Source of the DNA: Clostridiales bacterium
GTDB taxonomy: Bacteria > Bacillota > Clostridia > Saccharofermentanales > DTU023
Assembly: GCA_004556925.1 (NCBI GenBank)
Contig: SFFI01000004.1
Coordinates: forward strand, 57,174 to 121,173
Direction of reading: 5' to 3'
DNA length: 64,000 bases
This document shows, piece by piece, positions 9,560 to 18,392 of this stretch; within the stretch, counting starts at the first letter, position 1, and each line of letters begins with the position of its first letter. The notes under the pieces were generated by a model. It ran no database searches. It was not told the origin of the DNA and saw only the letters and a list, made by a program, of their open reading frames with translations. A program made the translations under genes and the position numbers.

Positions 9560-9588
9560 AGTATAGATGATTTTAGACAGGGCTTCAA
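9560..9588 (-). promoter_or_regulatory. Sigma-A promoter of pta-ackA-proS
   Basis: On the minus strand TTGAAG (9583-9588) and TATACT (9560-9565) are separated by 17 bases, close to the sigma-70/A consensus. They lie 36 bases upstream of the pta ATG. Confidence 0.8.
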
Positions 9589-9645
9589 CGGCTACAAGGC
9601 GCGAAAAACCGGCCTGGAGTCGCTTTTCTTATAAGAAGGGGCGTC

Positions 9646-11109
9646 CTAGTGCGAGGCTTCCAAGCTGGGGTCCAAGCTGAGCTCCCAAGCTGTGAGGAGG
9701 AGATTGCGATAGTTATCTTGGAAATAGTAGGTATCCGCCTGCCCTGGCCGGTAAAGGAAGCCCTGCCCTGCAGGGATAGAGTCCCCTCGGGTGAGAAGCT
9801 TCAGGCTTTGATTGGCCAGATCCAGGCCCAGGCTTTGACCAGATAGGAGGCTGAGCCTCTTATAGGCCAGAAGTGCTGGCAGAGATACCTGATCCACCGT
9901 AGGAGTGAGGTTGATTTGATTATAGCTTTCATAGAACTGGCCAGACGACATCAGGAGCTGATTAAAGAGCAGGAGGTCATCAGGCCTCCCCTCTCCTACT
10001 TCCAAGAGAAAGCGGATTTGGGTCAGACTGGCCAGGGTATTAGCCTGGAAGGTAGAACCCGCCGAAGGTATATAGGACTGGGTCCCAGGGTCCCAGGCAT
10101 AAGCATAAAAGCCGGAGTCCAAGCGGGACTTGCGTGCGATGTCCTGCCACTTGTCTGCGATTTTCTCCCAGGCAGGATCGCGCATGGCCAGGGCCTGTAA
10201 GACCCAAAGGTCCACCTGGTCTAAACGGACTACCTGCAAGTCTCGCTCTGCCTGGTAAGTTTCTTTTTCGTTGGATGACAAGACCGTGGGCATCACTTCT
10301 TCAAAGTCTTCCCGATGGGCTAAGTCTAAATCGTCTGCAAAAAGTGGAAGCAGTTCCTTGCTCAAGCGGTCGATCTCCGCAAAGAGGGCATCCTCCGTCC
10401 AATACTGGCTGGCCAGAAAAAGCTGGCGCAGGTAGGACAATTTGGCGGGCCAGTAGCTACTAGCAGCATCAGGTCCTAGCTGGCTAGCGAAGAATTGGCT
10501 GATTTGCTTTTGCGCCATCCCATAGGCTTTACGATCACGTTGCGCCAAGATTAGCTCTAATTGTAGGAGGGCATCCTCCAAACTTAATTCGGCTTGTGGC
10601 TTGGCCTGAAAAAGCAAAGCACTGGCAGGATCATCCGGGTCAGCGTGTAGCAAGAGACTTTGGTCAGCATACTGGGCAAATAGGCTGGCATCGGAGTCAG
10701 CATCGAGACGGAAGGCTTGGTTGAGCCGGTCTAGCAAGCCCGCTTCACCGCTCAGAACCTGGTAGGAACTCTTTTGTAAGGGGGGAACCGCAAGCAGATC
10801 CCAGGTCACGGGAGACGGACCCTCCGGGGGCCGGGGCCAGAAATAGTAGGCCAGACCCAGCAGAAGGCAGAGGATAACAAGGATCAGAAGCAAGGCCCTT
10901 TTACCGGGCAAATGCCAGTGATGGCTACGCAGCCGATCCAAAAACACTTCTCCAAAATGCTGGTCTACCTTTTCTAGGAGCGGTTTACGCATCTCCTGAC
11001 CCGGCATAGGTGGGATGGGATACTTATCTAAAGTATCCTGGTCCTCTGCTTGATACCGGTCAGCTGGTAATTGGTCTGATTTGCCTTGTTCTTTATCTTG
11101 CTGTGTCAT
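9646..11109 (-). CDS. Membrane-anchored protein of unknown function with helical ectodomain
   Basis: This 487-residue protein is not confidently recognised. It has a charged, Gln-rich cytoplasmic N-terminus of about 68 residues. One strong transmembrane segment follows (ALLLILVILCLLLGLAYYF, residues about 70-89) and then an outside domain of about 390 residues. That domain is mostly amphipathic helices with repeated aromatic/Gly phrases such as SGFYAYAWDP and GQGFLYRPG. The pattern loosely recalls the (alpha/alpha)6 barrels of glycoside hydrolase family 8 and relatives. I cannot identify a catalytic acid pair, so an enzymatic role is only a guess. It is divergent from tmcAL and followed by the pta promoter, so it is probably monocistronic. 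Confidence 0.6.
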   Translation of the reverse strand: MTQQDKEQGKSDQLPADRYQAEDQDTLDKYPIPPMPGQEMRKPLLEKVDQHFGEVFLDRLRSHHWHLPGKRALLLILVILCLLLGLAYYFWPRPPEGPSPVTWDLLAVPPLQKSSYQVLSGEAGLLDRLNQAFRLDADSDASLFAQYADQSLLLHADPDDPASALLFQAKPQAELSLEDALLQLELILAQRDRKAYGMAQKQISQFFASQLGPDAASSYWPAKLSYLRQLFLASQYWTEDALFAEIDRLSKELLPLFADDLDLAHREDFEEVMPTVLSSNEKETYQAERDLQVVRLDQVDLWVLQALAMRDPAWEKIADKWQDIARKSRLDSGFYAYAWDPGTQSYIPSAGSTFQANTLASLTQIRFLLEVGEGRPDDLLLFNQLLMSSGQFYESYNQINLTPTVDQVSLPALLAYKRLSLLSGQSLGLDLANQSLKLLTRGDSIPAGQGFLYRPGQADTYYFQDNYRNLLLTAWELSLDPSLEASH

Positions 11110-11161
11110 GACTTAATGTATTCCTTTGCTGACTCAAAAGGCCTATGAACACATGGGCTTC

Positions 11162-11170
11162 TGCTATAAT
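11162..11170 (+). promoter_or_regulatory. Extended -10 promoter of tmcAL
   Basis: The sequence TGCTATAAT contains a perfect -10 hexamer (11165-11170) with the TGn extension. No good -35 is seen at the usual distance. It lies 27 bases before the tmcAL ATG, with an AAGGAG site in between. Confidence 0.65.
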
Positions 11171-11197
11171 AGCCGGGCTAAGGAGATTTAAGCAAGC

Positions 11198-12481
11198 ATG
11201 CGTATAGTGGGAATAATTGCCGAATATAATCCCTTTCATCAGGGGCACTTGAGTCAATTCGCTTGGGTAAAGGATAAACTGGGACCTGATACGAAAATTG
11301 TGATAGCCCTGTCCTCCTATTTTTGCCAGAGGGCCTGCCCTAGTTTGCAAAGCCCTCGCCAGAGGGCCAAGGCAGCAGTTGCAGCTGGCGCGGACTTGGT
11401 CCTCCTCCTCCCCCAGTATTTTTCTAGCAGCTCTGGTGAAACCTACGCCCAGGCCGGAGTGGGTCTTTTGGCCGCTTCCGGCATGGTGAGAACCCAGGCA
11501 GCTTCAGCAGAGCTTACGGACAAGGCCCTCATTCAGGAGGCCGCTCGTCTGATCTCGCCAGAAAGCCCGGAGCTCAAGGCCGCCATCCGGGACTTGATTG
11601 GGGAAGGCCTGAGCCCCCATCAGGCAAGGACCACCTCTCTCCTCCAGCTGGGTGTGGATCCCCAAGTGGTTGAGGTCTTTAATCAGGCGAACGCCAGGCT
11701 ATGTGCAGAATACTTGGCAGCCAGAACAAGGCTGCCGGCCGGCTGGCCTCATCCGGGCTTCTTCCTCTGCCCTCGCCAAGAGGATAGTTTGGGCGCAAGC
11801 CGTATACGGGCCATGGTAGAGCAAGCAGCCCTCCAAAGCAGGCAAAAATCTACTTGGCAGGCCCCCTGGGAGCATATAGACAGTGCTCAAGCGACCACCT
11901 GGCCCACCCCCCTAAGTCTGGAACTTGTGCAGGCCCTGACGGCCCATATGCCCGTAGAAAGTCTCAGTCTCCTCTTGAGTGATCTCAATCGTGGTCATTT
12001 TGTGATCAATTCAAGCCTCCTAGATTTAGCTCAGCTCTCCCTCAAACGTGTCAATCAACCTGCAGACTTAGCGGCTTATCGTGATATGCAAGGAGGCTTA
12101 GCTGAAAGGCTTCTGTCTAGGCGGGACGACCAGGATCTACTCGGTTCTGTTACGGCCAGAAATTTTCCCCCAGGCAGGGTGCAGAGGGCCTTAACTGCTT
12201 ATCTTCTCGGTATAGATCAATCCCTCATGCGGCAAGCAGGGGACCAACCCGCCTTTCTCTTTCCCTTGGCCTTCAATCGGGATGGCCGGTATATCCTTCG
12301 CAAGATGCAAGAAAAATCCAGGATCCCTGTCTTTGCGCGTTTTTCAGAAACGGCAAAGTCGGATGACCCCGCGGTTTGCGCCCAGGCTTTAATTGAACGG
12401 AGAGCAGCCGCTCTCTGGGCCTACTTGTCTGGTAAGCCGGACTTGGCCTACGAGCTCTTAGAGCCGCCTGTACAAGTATAA
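11198..12481 (+). CDS. tmcAL: tRNA(Met) cytidine acetate ligase (TmcAL/YlbM family)
   Basis: This 427-residue nucleotidyltransferase-fold enzyme is expected to make N4-acetylcytidine at the wobble position of elongator tRNA-Met, using acetate and ATP. The N-terminus GIIAEYNPFHQGH carries the HxGH-like ATP-binding motif. QRxxPS near residue 48, AGADLVLLLP near residue 64 and the SSSGETYAQAG segment follow the family order, as does a degenerate RxxDxLGAS phrase near residue 190. The segment that is usually GNFVQRGEPA reads SYFCQRACPS here, so this copy is divergent. It is divergently transcribed from the unknown membrane protein and lies 1.7 kb from pta-ackA, whose product acetate is its substrate; that link is inference only. 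Confidence 0.85.
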   Translation: MRIVGIIAEYNPFHQGHLSQFAWVKDKLGPDTKIVIALSSYFCQRACPSLQSPRQRAKAAVAAGADLVLLLPQYFSSSSGETYAQAGVGLLAASGMVRTQAASAELTDKALIQEAARLISPESPELKAAIRDLIGEGLSPHQARTTSLLQLGVDPQVVEVFNQANARLCAEYLAARTRLPAGWPHPGFFLCPRQEDSLGASRIRAMVEQAALQSRQKSTWQAPWEHIDSAQATTWPTPLSLELVQALTAHMPVESLSLLLSDLNRGHFVINSSLLDLAQLSLKRVNQPADLAAYRDMQGGLAERLLSRRDDQDLLGSVTARNFPPGRVQRALTAYLLGIDQSLMRQAGDQPAFLFPLAFNRDGRYILRKMQEKSRIPVFARFSETAKSDDPAVCAQALIERRAAALWAYLSGKPDLAYELLEPPVQV

Positions 12482-12489
12482 AGTCCCTA

Positions 12490-12524
12490 AAAAAGCTCTA
12501 AGTAACTCGCGAGTTACTTAGAGC
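12490..12524 (-). terminator. Intrinsic terminator after tyrS (perfect 30-bp palindrome)
   Basis: A perfect palindrome (15-bp arms, GCTCTAAGTAACTCG and its complement, 12495-12524) is followed on the minus strand by six Ts. It ends the long minus-strand housekeeping cluster just after tyrS. On the plus strand it lies 13 bases after the tmcAL stop but lacks a T-run there. Confidence 0.85.
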
Positions 12525-12561
12525 CAATGGGTTAAAGATGGGAGCCTTCGCCGTAAGCTAC

Positions 12562-13794
12562 TTAGGCTTCAAACTTTAAGGCGAAGTAATTCTTTTTGCC
12601 ACGACGGACTACGGCCGCCCCTTCTTGAAGGTCTGATTTTTCCAATGTCCGGTTAAAATCGCTGACCACTTCTTCATTGAGGCTGAGGCCATTTTGCTTA
12701 ATCAGGCGGCGGCCTTCTGACTTGGAGGGAATGAATTCACAGTCCACTAGGATGTCTAAGAGGGGTCTGCCGAAATCCTCTTCCCTCAAGTCTCTGCCAG
12801 GCATACCCTCTGCCCTGCCCGCACCTTGAGCGCCAAAGATCTCTTCAGCTTGGGCCTCCGCTTGTTGGGCTTTTTCTGCACCATGGACCAGGCTAGTCAC
12901 CTCTAGGGCTAATCGCTTTTTGGCTTGGTTAATCTCTGAACCTTCGAGCTTGGCATATTCTGCAATTTCTTCCAGAGGCATGTAGGTTAAAAGCTTCATG
13001 CATTTGATAACATCACGGTCGTCAATATTCCGCCAGTATTGGTAGAAGTCATAGACTGGCAACTTGTCCTCATCCAGCCACAAGGCACCTGAAGAGGTTT
13101 TACCCATTTTCTCTCCATCTGCCTTGGTCAGCAGGGTGAAAGTCAGGGCATAGGCAGGGCCCAAACCCTTTCTACGAATGAGATCAGTACCTGCCAAAAT
13201 ATTCGACCATTGGTCATCTCCGCCCAGCTGCAACTTGCAATTTTCCTCCTGATAGAGGTGGAGGAAATCGTTGGCCTGCAGGAGCATGTAGTTAAATTCC
13301 AGGAAGGTAAGACCTTGGTCCAGGCGGTTCTTGTAACATTCTGCCGCTAACATGCGGTTAACCGAAAAGTGCGGGCCAAGCTCGCGGAGAAAATCAATAT
13401 AATTGAGAGGCAGAATCCAGTCCGCATTATTCACAAAGATTGCTTTGCCCTCTGAAAAGTCAATAAAGCGGCCCATCTGCTTGCGGAAGCTGTCAACATT
13501 ATGCTGGACCCGGTCTGGGGTCAACAGCTGGCGCATATCTGTGCGTCCGGAAGGATCGCCGATCATGCCCGTGCCACCACCTAAAAGGACGACAGGCCGG
13601 TGGCCAGCTTTTTGCAGATGAGACATGGCCATAAGCTGTAAGAGATGGCCCACGTGTAGGCTGTCTGCGGTAGGATCGTAACCCGTATAGAAACTAATTT
13701 GCTCTCTGCCGAGTAGGTCTCGCAGTTCATCTGCGTGTGAAACCTGGGCAATATAGCCGCGTTCTGCTAAGACATCATATACGTTCTTGGTCAT
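12562..13794 (-). CDS. tyrS: Tyrosyl-tRNA synthetase
   Basis: This 410-residue class I synthetase charges tRNA-Tyr. YTGYDPTADSLHVGHL near residue 37 holds the HIGH-type motif, and KMGKTSSGALWLDE near residue 230 is the KMSKS-like loop. GGDDQWSNI near residue 190 is typical of bacterial TyrRS, and a C-terminal S4-like RNA-binding domain (SKSEGRRLIKQNGLSLN) ends the protein. It has its own promoter at 13860-13888 and an AAGGAGG-type site before the ATG. The leader of about 60 bases is too short for a T-box riboswitch, so tRNA-dependent antitermination is unlikely. It is the last gene of the cluster that begins at def. Confidence 0.97.
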   Translation of the reverse strand: MTKNVYDVLAERGYIAQVSHADELRDLLGREQISFYTGYDPTADSLHVGHLLQLMAMSHLQKAGHRPVVLLGGGTGMIGDPSGRTDMRQLLTPDRVQHNVDSFRKQMGRFIDFSEGKAIFVNNADWILPLNYIDFLRELGPHFSVNRMLAAECYKNRLDQGLTFLEFNYMLLQANDFLHLYQEENCKLQLGGDDQWSNILAGTDLIRRKGLGPAYALTFTLLTKADGEKMGKTSSGALWLDEDKLPVYDFYQYWRNIDDRDVIKCMKLLTYMPLEEIAEYAKLEGSEINQAKKRLALEVTSLVHGAEKAQQAEAQAEEIFGAQGAGRAEGMPGRDLREEDFGRPLLDILVDCEFIPSKSEGRRLIKQNGLSLNEEVVSDFNRTLEKSDLQEGAAVVRRGKKNYFALKFEA

Positions 13795-13859
13795 GGGTCC
13801 TCCTTGTTACACAAGTCACAGCCTGAGAATTCTTCCAAACTTGACTGAGCTATTTCCCT

Positions 13860-13888
13860 ATTCTAGTCCAGACCCCGTCCATGGTCAA
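13860..13888 (-). promoter_or_regulatory. Sigma-A promoter of tyrS
   Basis: TTGACC (13883-13888) and TAGAAT (13860-13865) on the minus strand are 17 bases apart. They sit in the gap between the thiN stop and tyrS. Confidence 0.8.
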
Positions 13889-13909
13889 AATCTTCCTGTC
13901 GCTCAAGGG

Positions 13910-14674
13910 CTAAGGCTTTAGTTTTGCTTGTGCTTTATCTTCACGGCTGAGTACCAGCCTCAAGGTCCCCTGGGCCAATTGAACTTGAATATCCTCGCCG
14001 GCTAGAGGCTGGTTGGAAATGCCCAGGTTTATTCCCTGGTAGAGTGTACGATTTTCCAAGGGCCATACGGTGCCCTGCAAGCTGAGACCACTGACCTCCG
14101 GGCTGACCGCCAGGAGTGAGAGATAAGTGTCAGACCTATCATGGTCTGGAAGCTGGATGTAGGTCTGGCAAGGTCCTACCAGGGTCCAGACCTCTGTGAG
14201 TCCATCTGTCAGCAGGAAGGCGAGGTCAGGCTGGGCATAGCGGCTAGCCAGGTCCAGATTAGCCAGGACATGGTCCACGCGGGATCCTAGGCCGGCCAGA
14301 AAAATAACGCCTGAGCCTGTTAAGCCAAGGGATAGTGGAGTTCGTTTCGCTTCTAGGGCTCCATTTACCTGAGCCTTTCGTTCCCTTCGCCAGGCATATT
14401 CTTGGTCCAGCATGTAGTGGAGGGCTAAGGCTGAATCTGGTTCATCCTTCTTGACTGGGAATTTTAGCTGACCTATGCCTTGGCCTTGCAGGTAGCTTAA
14501 ACCCGCCTGACTTAAGGAGTCGTTGTCTCCCACATGCATATAGGGTTTCATACCCAGCATGCGGGCCCGATCCAGGCCTCCATCCGCCGTCCAAATGAGG
14601 TCACAGGCCTCAGCCAGGGTTCGGATCCTTTGAAGATCGTTGAGGTCACCACTTAAAAAGAGGGCTTGCCACAT
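13910..14674 (-). CDS. thiN: Thiamine pyrophosphokinase
   Basis: This 254-residue enzyme transfers pyrophosphate from ATP to thiamine to give thiamine diphosphate. The N-terminal catalytic domain has TADGGLDRA near residue 31, VGDNDS near residue 48 (normally GDFDS) and KKDEPDSALAL near residue 75. The GLGSRVDHVLANL motif near residue 130 leads into the C-terminal thiamine-binding beta domain. The Phe-to-Asn change in GDxDS is conservative with respect to the metal-binding aspartates. It follows rpe by 13 bases, in the common Firmicutes order prpC-prkC-rsgA-rpe-thiN. No TPP riboswitch is visible. Confidence 0.9.
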   Translation of the reverse strand: MWQALFLSGDLNDLQRIRTLAEACDLIWTADGGLDRARMLGMKPYMHVGDNDSLSQAGLSYLQGQGIGQLKFPVKKDEPDSALALHYMLDQEYAWRRERKAQVNGALEAKRTPLSLGLTGSGVIFLAGLGSRVDHVLANLDLASRYAQPDLAFLLTDGLTEVWTLVGPCQTYIQLPDHDRSDTYLSLLAVSPEVSGLSLQGTVWPLENRTLYQGINLGISNQPLAGEDIQVQLAQGTLRLVLSREDKAQAKLKP

Positions 14675-14687
14675 CTAGGGGCCCCCT

Positions 14688-15422
14688 CTAAAACATCACG
14701 GCAGCCTGATGCCGGCCTACACAGCCTTCTTCGGCTGCTCTTTGCCGCAAGATCCTTATTTCCTCCGCAGGATCTTCTGCCTTAAAGACTGCCGTACCTG
14801 CCACAAAGAAGTTGGCGCCCGCTGCAGCGGCTCTTTCTATCGTGTCCCTTTTGATGCCCCCATCTACTTGCAAGAGTATGTGGCGGCCACTCTCCTCAAT
14901 GAGCTGCCTCGCCCGGCGTATTTTGCCTTCCATTTCTTTAATGTATGATTGGCCGCCAAAGCCAGGATTTACAGTCATCAAGAGGATTTGGTCTAAAAAA
15001 GGTATGAGGTCTTCTAAAAGGCTAACAGGTGTACCAGGATTTAAGGCTATACCCGCCAGGCAACCCTGACGGTGTATCTCTTGGATAAGTCTGTGCGCAT
15101 GAACAGCTGCTTCCTCGTGGAACGTGATGATATCTGCCCCTGCCTGGACAAAGGCTTCCAGCCAATCTTCTGGCCGATCTACCATGAGATGCACGTCCAT
15201 GGGCTTATTCCAGTGAGGCCTTAATTGTTTAACAAGGCCTGGGCCATAAGTGATATTGGGGACAAAATGGCCGTCCATAATATCCAGGTGCAAGGCATCG
15301 GCAACTTGGATGGCCTCCAGCTCCTGTTTGAGCTGGGTGAAATCCGCAGCCAAGAGCGAAGGTGCCACGAGGGCTTGACCACCGGTCAGGAGCTTCTGGG
15401 CCATGAGTGTTGATTCTCGCAT
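14688..15422 (-). CDS. rpe: Ribulose-phosphate 3-epimerase
   Basis: This 244-residue TIM-barrel enzyme interconverts D-ribulose 5-phosphate and D-xylulose 5-phosphate in the pentose phosphate pathway. Visible motifs are LDIMDGHFVPNITYGP (metal and substrate binding), MDVHLMV, and MTVNPGFGGQ. The ATG at 15422 was chosen because an AAGGAAG site precedes it and it falls 20 bases after the rsgA stop. A longer reading from 15533 would add 37 residues overlapping rsgA and is unlikely. About 15 residues still precede the usual N-terminal phrase APSLLAADF. A second, more divergent Rpe-like protein is encoded at 46557-47276. Confidence 0.95.
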   Translation of the reverse strand: MRESTLMAQKLLTGGQALVAPSLLAADFTQLKQELEAIQVADALHLDIMDGHFVPNITYGPGLVKQLRPHWNKPMDVHLMVDRPEDWLEAFVQAGADIITFHEEAAVHAHRLIQEIHRQGCLAGIALNPGTPVSLLEDLIPFLDQILLMTVNPGFGGQSYIKEMEGKIRRARQLIEESGRHILLQVDGGIKRDTIERAAAAGANFFVAGTAVFKAEDPAEEIRILRQRAAEEGCVGRHQAAVMF

Positions 15423-15442
15423 AGTTACTTCCTTATCAACAT

Positions 15443-16327
15443 TTAATAGAGTTTTTGATCCTCCAGGGCCTGCCGCAAGCTCTGATACGTTGCAAACCGC
15501 TCCGGATGAATCTGGGCCTGGTCCTTGGCACAACCCAAGTCATTCAAGTGCTTGCAGTCGGCAAAGCGGCAATAGGGCGCAATCGCCTGCAATTCAGGAT
15601 AAGCTGCCACAAGGTCTCTGGGCTCTAGGCCCATATTTTGAATATCAATAGCTTGAAATCCCGGCGTATCTGCAAGGAAAGCCGAGCCCAAAGCATAAAT
15701 TTCTACCGACCGCGTAGTCTGCTTGCCCCTCCCCGCTTTATCAGATAAGGCACCAGTTTCCAAAATCTGGTCCCCTAAGAGCCGGTTCATCAAGGTGGAC
15801 TTGCCTACGCCTGATTGACCAGCCAGAGCAGTAAACTTGTCTGCAAGCAGGGGCTCAAACTGATCCAGGCTAGCTTGGTCATCCCAGCCGGTGAAATAGA
15901 ACGGAAAACCAGACGCAGCAAAATAAGCTGCAAACTCCTCCCGTGCTGAGTCTGCTTCTGGCAGGTCACATTTTGTGAGGACAAGGAGGGGGCGGATCTG
16001 GTTATGCACCGCATAACAAATCATGCGGTCTAAGTAATGGTAGTCTACCCGTGGTAGGACCGCTGAAGAAACCAGCATTAATTGGTCCAGGTTGGCCAAG
16101 GGAGGGCGGCGCAATTCATTTTGCCGGGGGAGAATTTCCGTGATAAGCCAGGGAATATCGGGGTCTTCAGATGAGCAATAGCGAACGAGATCGCCCGGTA
16201 AGGGTTTGGTAGCAGTTTTGCGAAAAAGTCCACGCGCCACAGCCTGGCCGCGGAAACCCGTGCTGGGGTTTGAGAGTAAATAAACACCTGCAACGCCGCG
16301 CAAAATTCTGGCCTGATTATGCTCCAC
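15443..16327 (-). CDS. rsgA: Small ribosomal subunit biogenesis GTPase RsgA
   Basis: This 294-residue circularly permuted GTPase matures the 30S decoding region. After an N-terminal OB domain, the G motifs occur in the permuted order: TKCDLP (G4) near residue 119, GQSGVGKST (G1) near residue 170, and DTPGF (G3) near residue 218. A C-terminal zinc motif follows with the cysteines of YCRFADCKHLNDLGC. Length is standard. It lies between prkC and rpe. A small perfect hairpin (16344-16366) spans the prkC stop and the rsgA leader and may tune read-through between the two. Confidence 0.96.
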   Translation of the reverse strand: MEHNQARILRGVAGVYLLSNPSTGFRGQAVARGLFRKTATKPLPGDLVRYCSSEDPDIPWLITEILPRQNELRRPPLANLDQLMLVSSAVLPRVDYHYLDRMICYAVHNQIRPLLVLTKCDLPEADSAREEFAAYFAASGFPFYFTGWDDQASLDQFEPLLADKFTALAGQSGVGKSTLMNRLLGDQILETGALSDKAGRGKQTTRSVEIYALGSAFLADTPGFQAIDIQNMGLEPRDLVAAYPELQAIAPYCRFADCKHLNDLGCAKDQAQIHPERFATYQSLRQALEDQKLY

Positions 16328-16359
16328 ATTTCCCCCATTTCAAACGGTAAGCATAAAGC

Positions 16360-18381
16360 TTACCGTAAATCAAAGGACACGATCAAAGAATCCGCAAAGG
16401 GATCAAAAAGCTGGCCGGGCGGGGTAGACTGATTTACCACAACAGCCCCTTCATCTGTAACATCACTGAGATTAGCTGAGCGGGACAAATAGTAGCGGGG
16501 GGCGCCAGAGGGCCAAATAGGATCCAAGATGGCTCGAACTTCTGCAGCCGTCTTGCCCGTGAGATCAGGCATCAGGACTAAGCCCATGGACTGAGGTGAA
16601 TCGGGCTTGCCCAGCGCCATACCTTGTTTGACCTTTTCATAATCCTCTGCTGTACCATAATCAACCCGCATACTGGAGCCCCGCTGTACGACCGTGTTAG
16701 CATCTGTGTATTGTTTAAGGATCACCCGCAAATAGTCAGGGACCTCTTCTTTTTTCCCCTGGGCATCGTAGTGGTAAGACTCCCCGTACATCCGCAAATC
16801 TAGATCATCCAAGGTATCTTTAGCCTGGCTCCAGCTGAGGCCTACCAAGGGCGGGACGGAGACTTGTTCACTCCCTCTTGAAGCATATACGGCAATTCTT
16901 GCGCCTTCATTAACCAGGCTATTGGCCTCGGGTTCTGTACGCATAACCTTACCTCTCTCCAATTCTTGAGAAAATTCCTGATAAATCACCACATTAAAGC
17001 CATCTTTTTCGAGCAGGCGGCGGGCTTCTTCGCTGTCGAGTTTTGTGACATCCCGCAGTTTAACTTCCGCCTTACCAACAGAATACTTCAGTTTGATATG
17101 GGCATTTGCTTTAGGGAGCTTGGTGCCATAATTCGGGTCTTGCTCAAAGATCACACCCTTTTCCTGGGTTTCAGACTGCACGGCGATCAGTTCAAAATTG
17201 TCTCCATAAAGTTCTTTTAGTTCAGACTCTACATCTGATACCTGACGGCCGACATAACGATCTACCACCAAAATATCTTCTGCTTGCTGTTGACGGCTAT
17301 TAAAACTAAAACGCTGGACTGCGGAGCTCAGCAGATAGACCAAGGCTCCTCCTGCCAGCACAACCAAGAGCAGAACTAACAGCGTATCCCTAAGCCGAGA
17401 CTTGCGACGCTTATCAATCGTACGTTCCAGCTCCTCAATCTTGTTGTAGTTTGCATCAGTTTTATCGGTGGTTAGGGCTGCAGAAGAGGAGGACCAGTTC
17501 TGGGCCTGGGCGGGATAGGAGGGCTGGAAGGCACGAGGATTGACCATAAAGCGATCTAACTCATTCACAAATTCCCGCGCCGATTGGTAGCGGCGTTCGG
17601 GGCTTTTTTGAATGGCCTTAAAGATAATAGCCTCCAGACCGGGAGGGATGGCAGAATTTAACTTGCTGGGGCGGGCCGGCATTTCTTGCAACTGCTTGAT
17701 GGCGACCGCTACTGAAGACTCACCATCAAAGGGCAGACAGCCAGTCAGCATCTCGTACAACATCAAGCCCAGGGAATAAAGATCAGAGGCTTCTGTTACC
17801 TTGCCTCCCCTGGCCTGTTCTGGGGAAAAATAATGGACCGAGCCAAAGGCCATACCACCCGTCAGAGTGATGGTATTCGCAATCGCAGCTCGGGCGATAC
17901 CAAAGTCCGTAACCTTGGCGGTCATATCGGGAGTAATTAATACATTTTGGGGCTTCATGTCCCTATGGATGATGCCACGACGGTGGGCATGCTCCAAACC
18001 CAGACCAATCTGAATCATTAACGGAACAGCTACATCCCATTTGAGGGGACCATTCTCTAAGATGAGCTCTTTAAGATTGGTTCCTTCGACAAATTCCTGA
18101 ACGATATACCGGACGTCCCCGTCTTGGCCATAATCTAAAACCTGGACAATGTTAGGGTGGTCCAGGCTAGCTGCGGCCCGAGCCTCAGTCGCAAAACGGC
18201 GAATAAATTCCTGGTCACCTGAGAGTTCGTCCCGCATCAGCTTGAGGGCAACCTTGCGTCCTGTACGCAAGTCTTGCGCCAGATAAACATAAGCCATACC
18301 CCCTTGGCCCAAGGCCTCGAGGACTTCATAGCGTTCATCCAAGATAAAGCCCTTTGAGATATTTTGCTGCGCGGATTGCAT
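16360..18381 (-). CDS. prkC: PASTA-domain Ser/Thr protein kinase (PrkC/Stk1 type)
   Basis: This is a transmembrane Hanks-type kinase of about 673 residues. The cytoplasmic kinase domain shows GQGGMAYVY (P-loop), the lysine in VALKLM, HRDMKPQN and DFG. A juxtamembrane basic stretch leads to one transmembrane helix (LLVLLLVVLAGGALVYLL) near residue 340. About four extracellular PASTA repeats follow, which bind muropeptides or lipid II and tie the kinase to growth and sporulation or dormancy control. The ATG at 18381 has an AGAGG site 7 bases away; a TTG at 18396 overlapping the prpC stop is the alternative. Upstream prpC encodes the opposing phosphatase, and rsgA, a known substrate of PrkC in Bacillus, lies downstream. 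Confidence 0.96.
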   Translation of the reverse strand: MQSAQQNISKGFILDERYEVLEALGQGGMAYVYLAQDLRTGRKVALKLMRDELSGDQEFIRRFATEARAAASLDHPNIVQVLDYGQDGDVRYIVQEFVEGTNLKELILENGPLKWDVAVPLMIQIGLGLEHAHRRGIIHRDMKPQNVLITPDMTAKVTDFGIARAAIANTITLTGGMAFGSVHYFSPEQARGGKVTEASDLYSLGLMLYEMLTGCLPFDGESSVAVAIKQLQEMPARPSKLNSAIPPGLEAIIFKAIQKSPERRYQSAREFVNELDRFMVNPRAFQPSYPAQAQNWSSSSAALTTDKTDANYNKIEELERTIDKRRKSRLRDTLLVLLLVVLAGGALVYLLSSAVQRFSFNSRQQQAEDILVVDRYVGRQVSDVESELKELYGDNFELIAVQSETQEKGVIFEQDPNYGTKLPKANAHIKLKYSVGKAEVKLRDVTKLDSEEARRLLEKDGFNVVIYQEFSQELERGKVMRTEPEANSLVNEGARIAVYASRGSEQVSVPPLVGLSWSQAKDTLDDLDLRMYGESYHYDAQGKKEEVPDYLRVILKQYTDANTVVQRGSSMRVDYGTAEDYEKVKQGMALGKPDSPQSMGLVLMPDLTGKTAAEVRAILDPIWPSGAPRYYLSRSANLSDVTDEGAVVVNQSTPPGQLFDPFADSLIVSFDLR

Positions 18382-18392
18382 CCCTAAGCCTC

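Noticed and set aside
13795..13865. T-box riboswitch before tyrS
   Set aside because: The predicted leader of about 60 bases is too short and lacks a T-box sequence and antiterminator.
15423..15533. Longer N-terminus for ribulose-phosphate epimerase
   Set aside because: The extra 37 residues overlap rsgA, have no family similarity, and a good ribosome site precedes the ATG at 15422.
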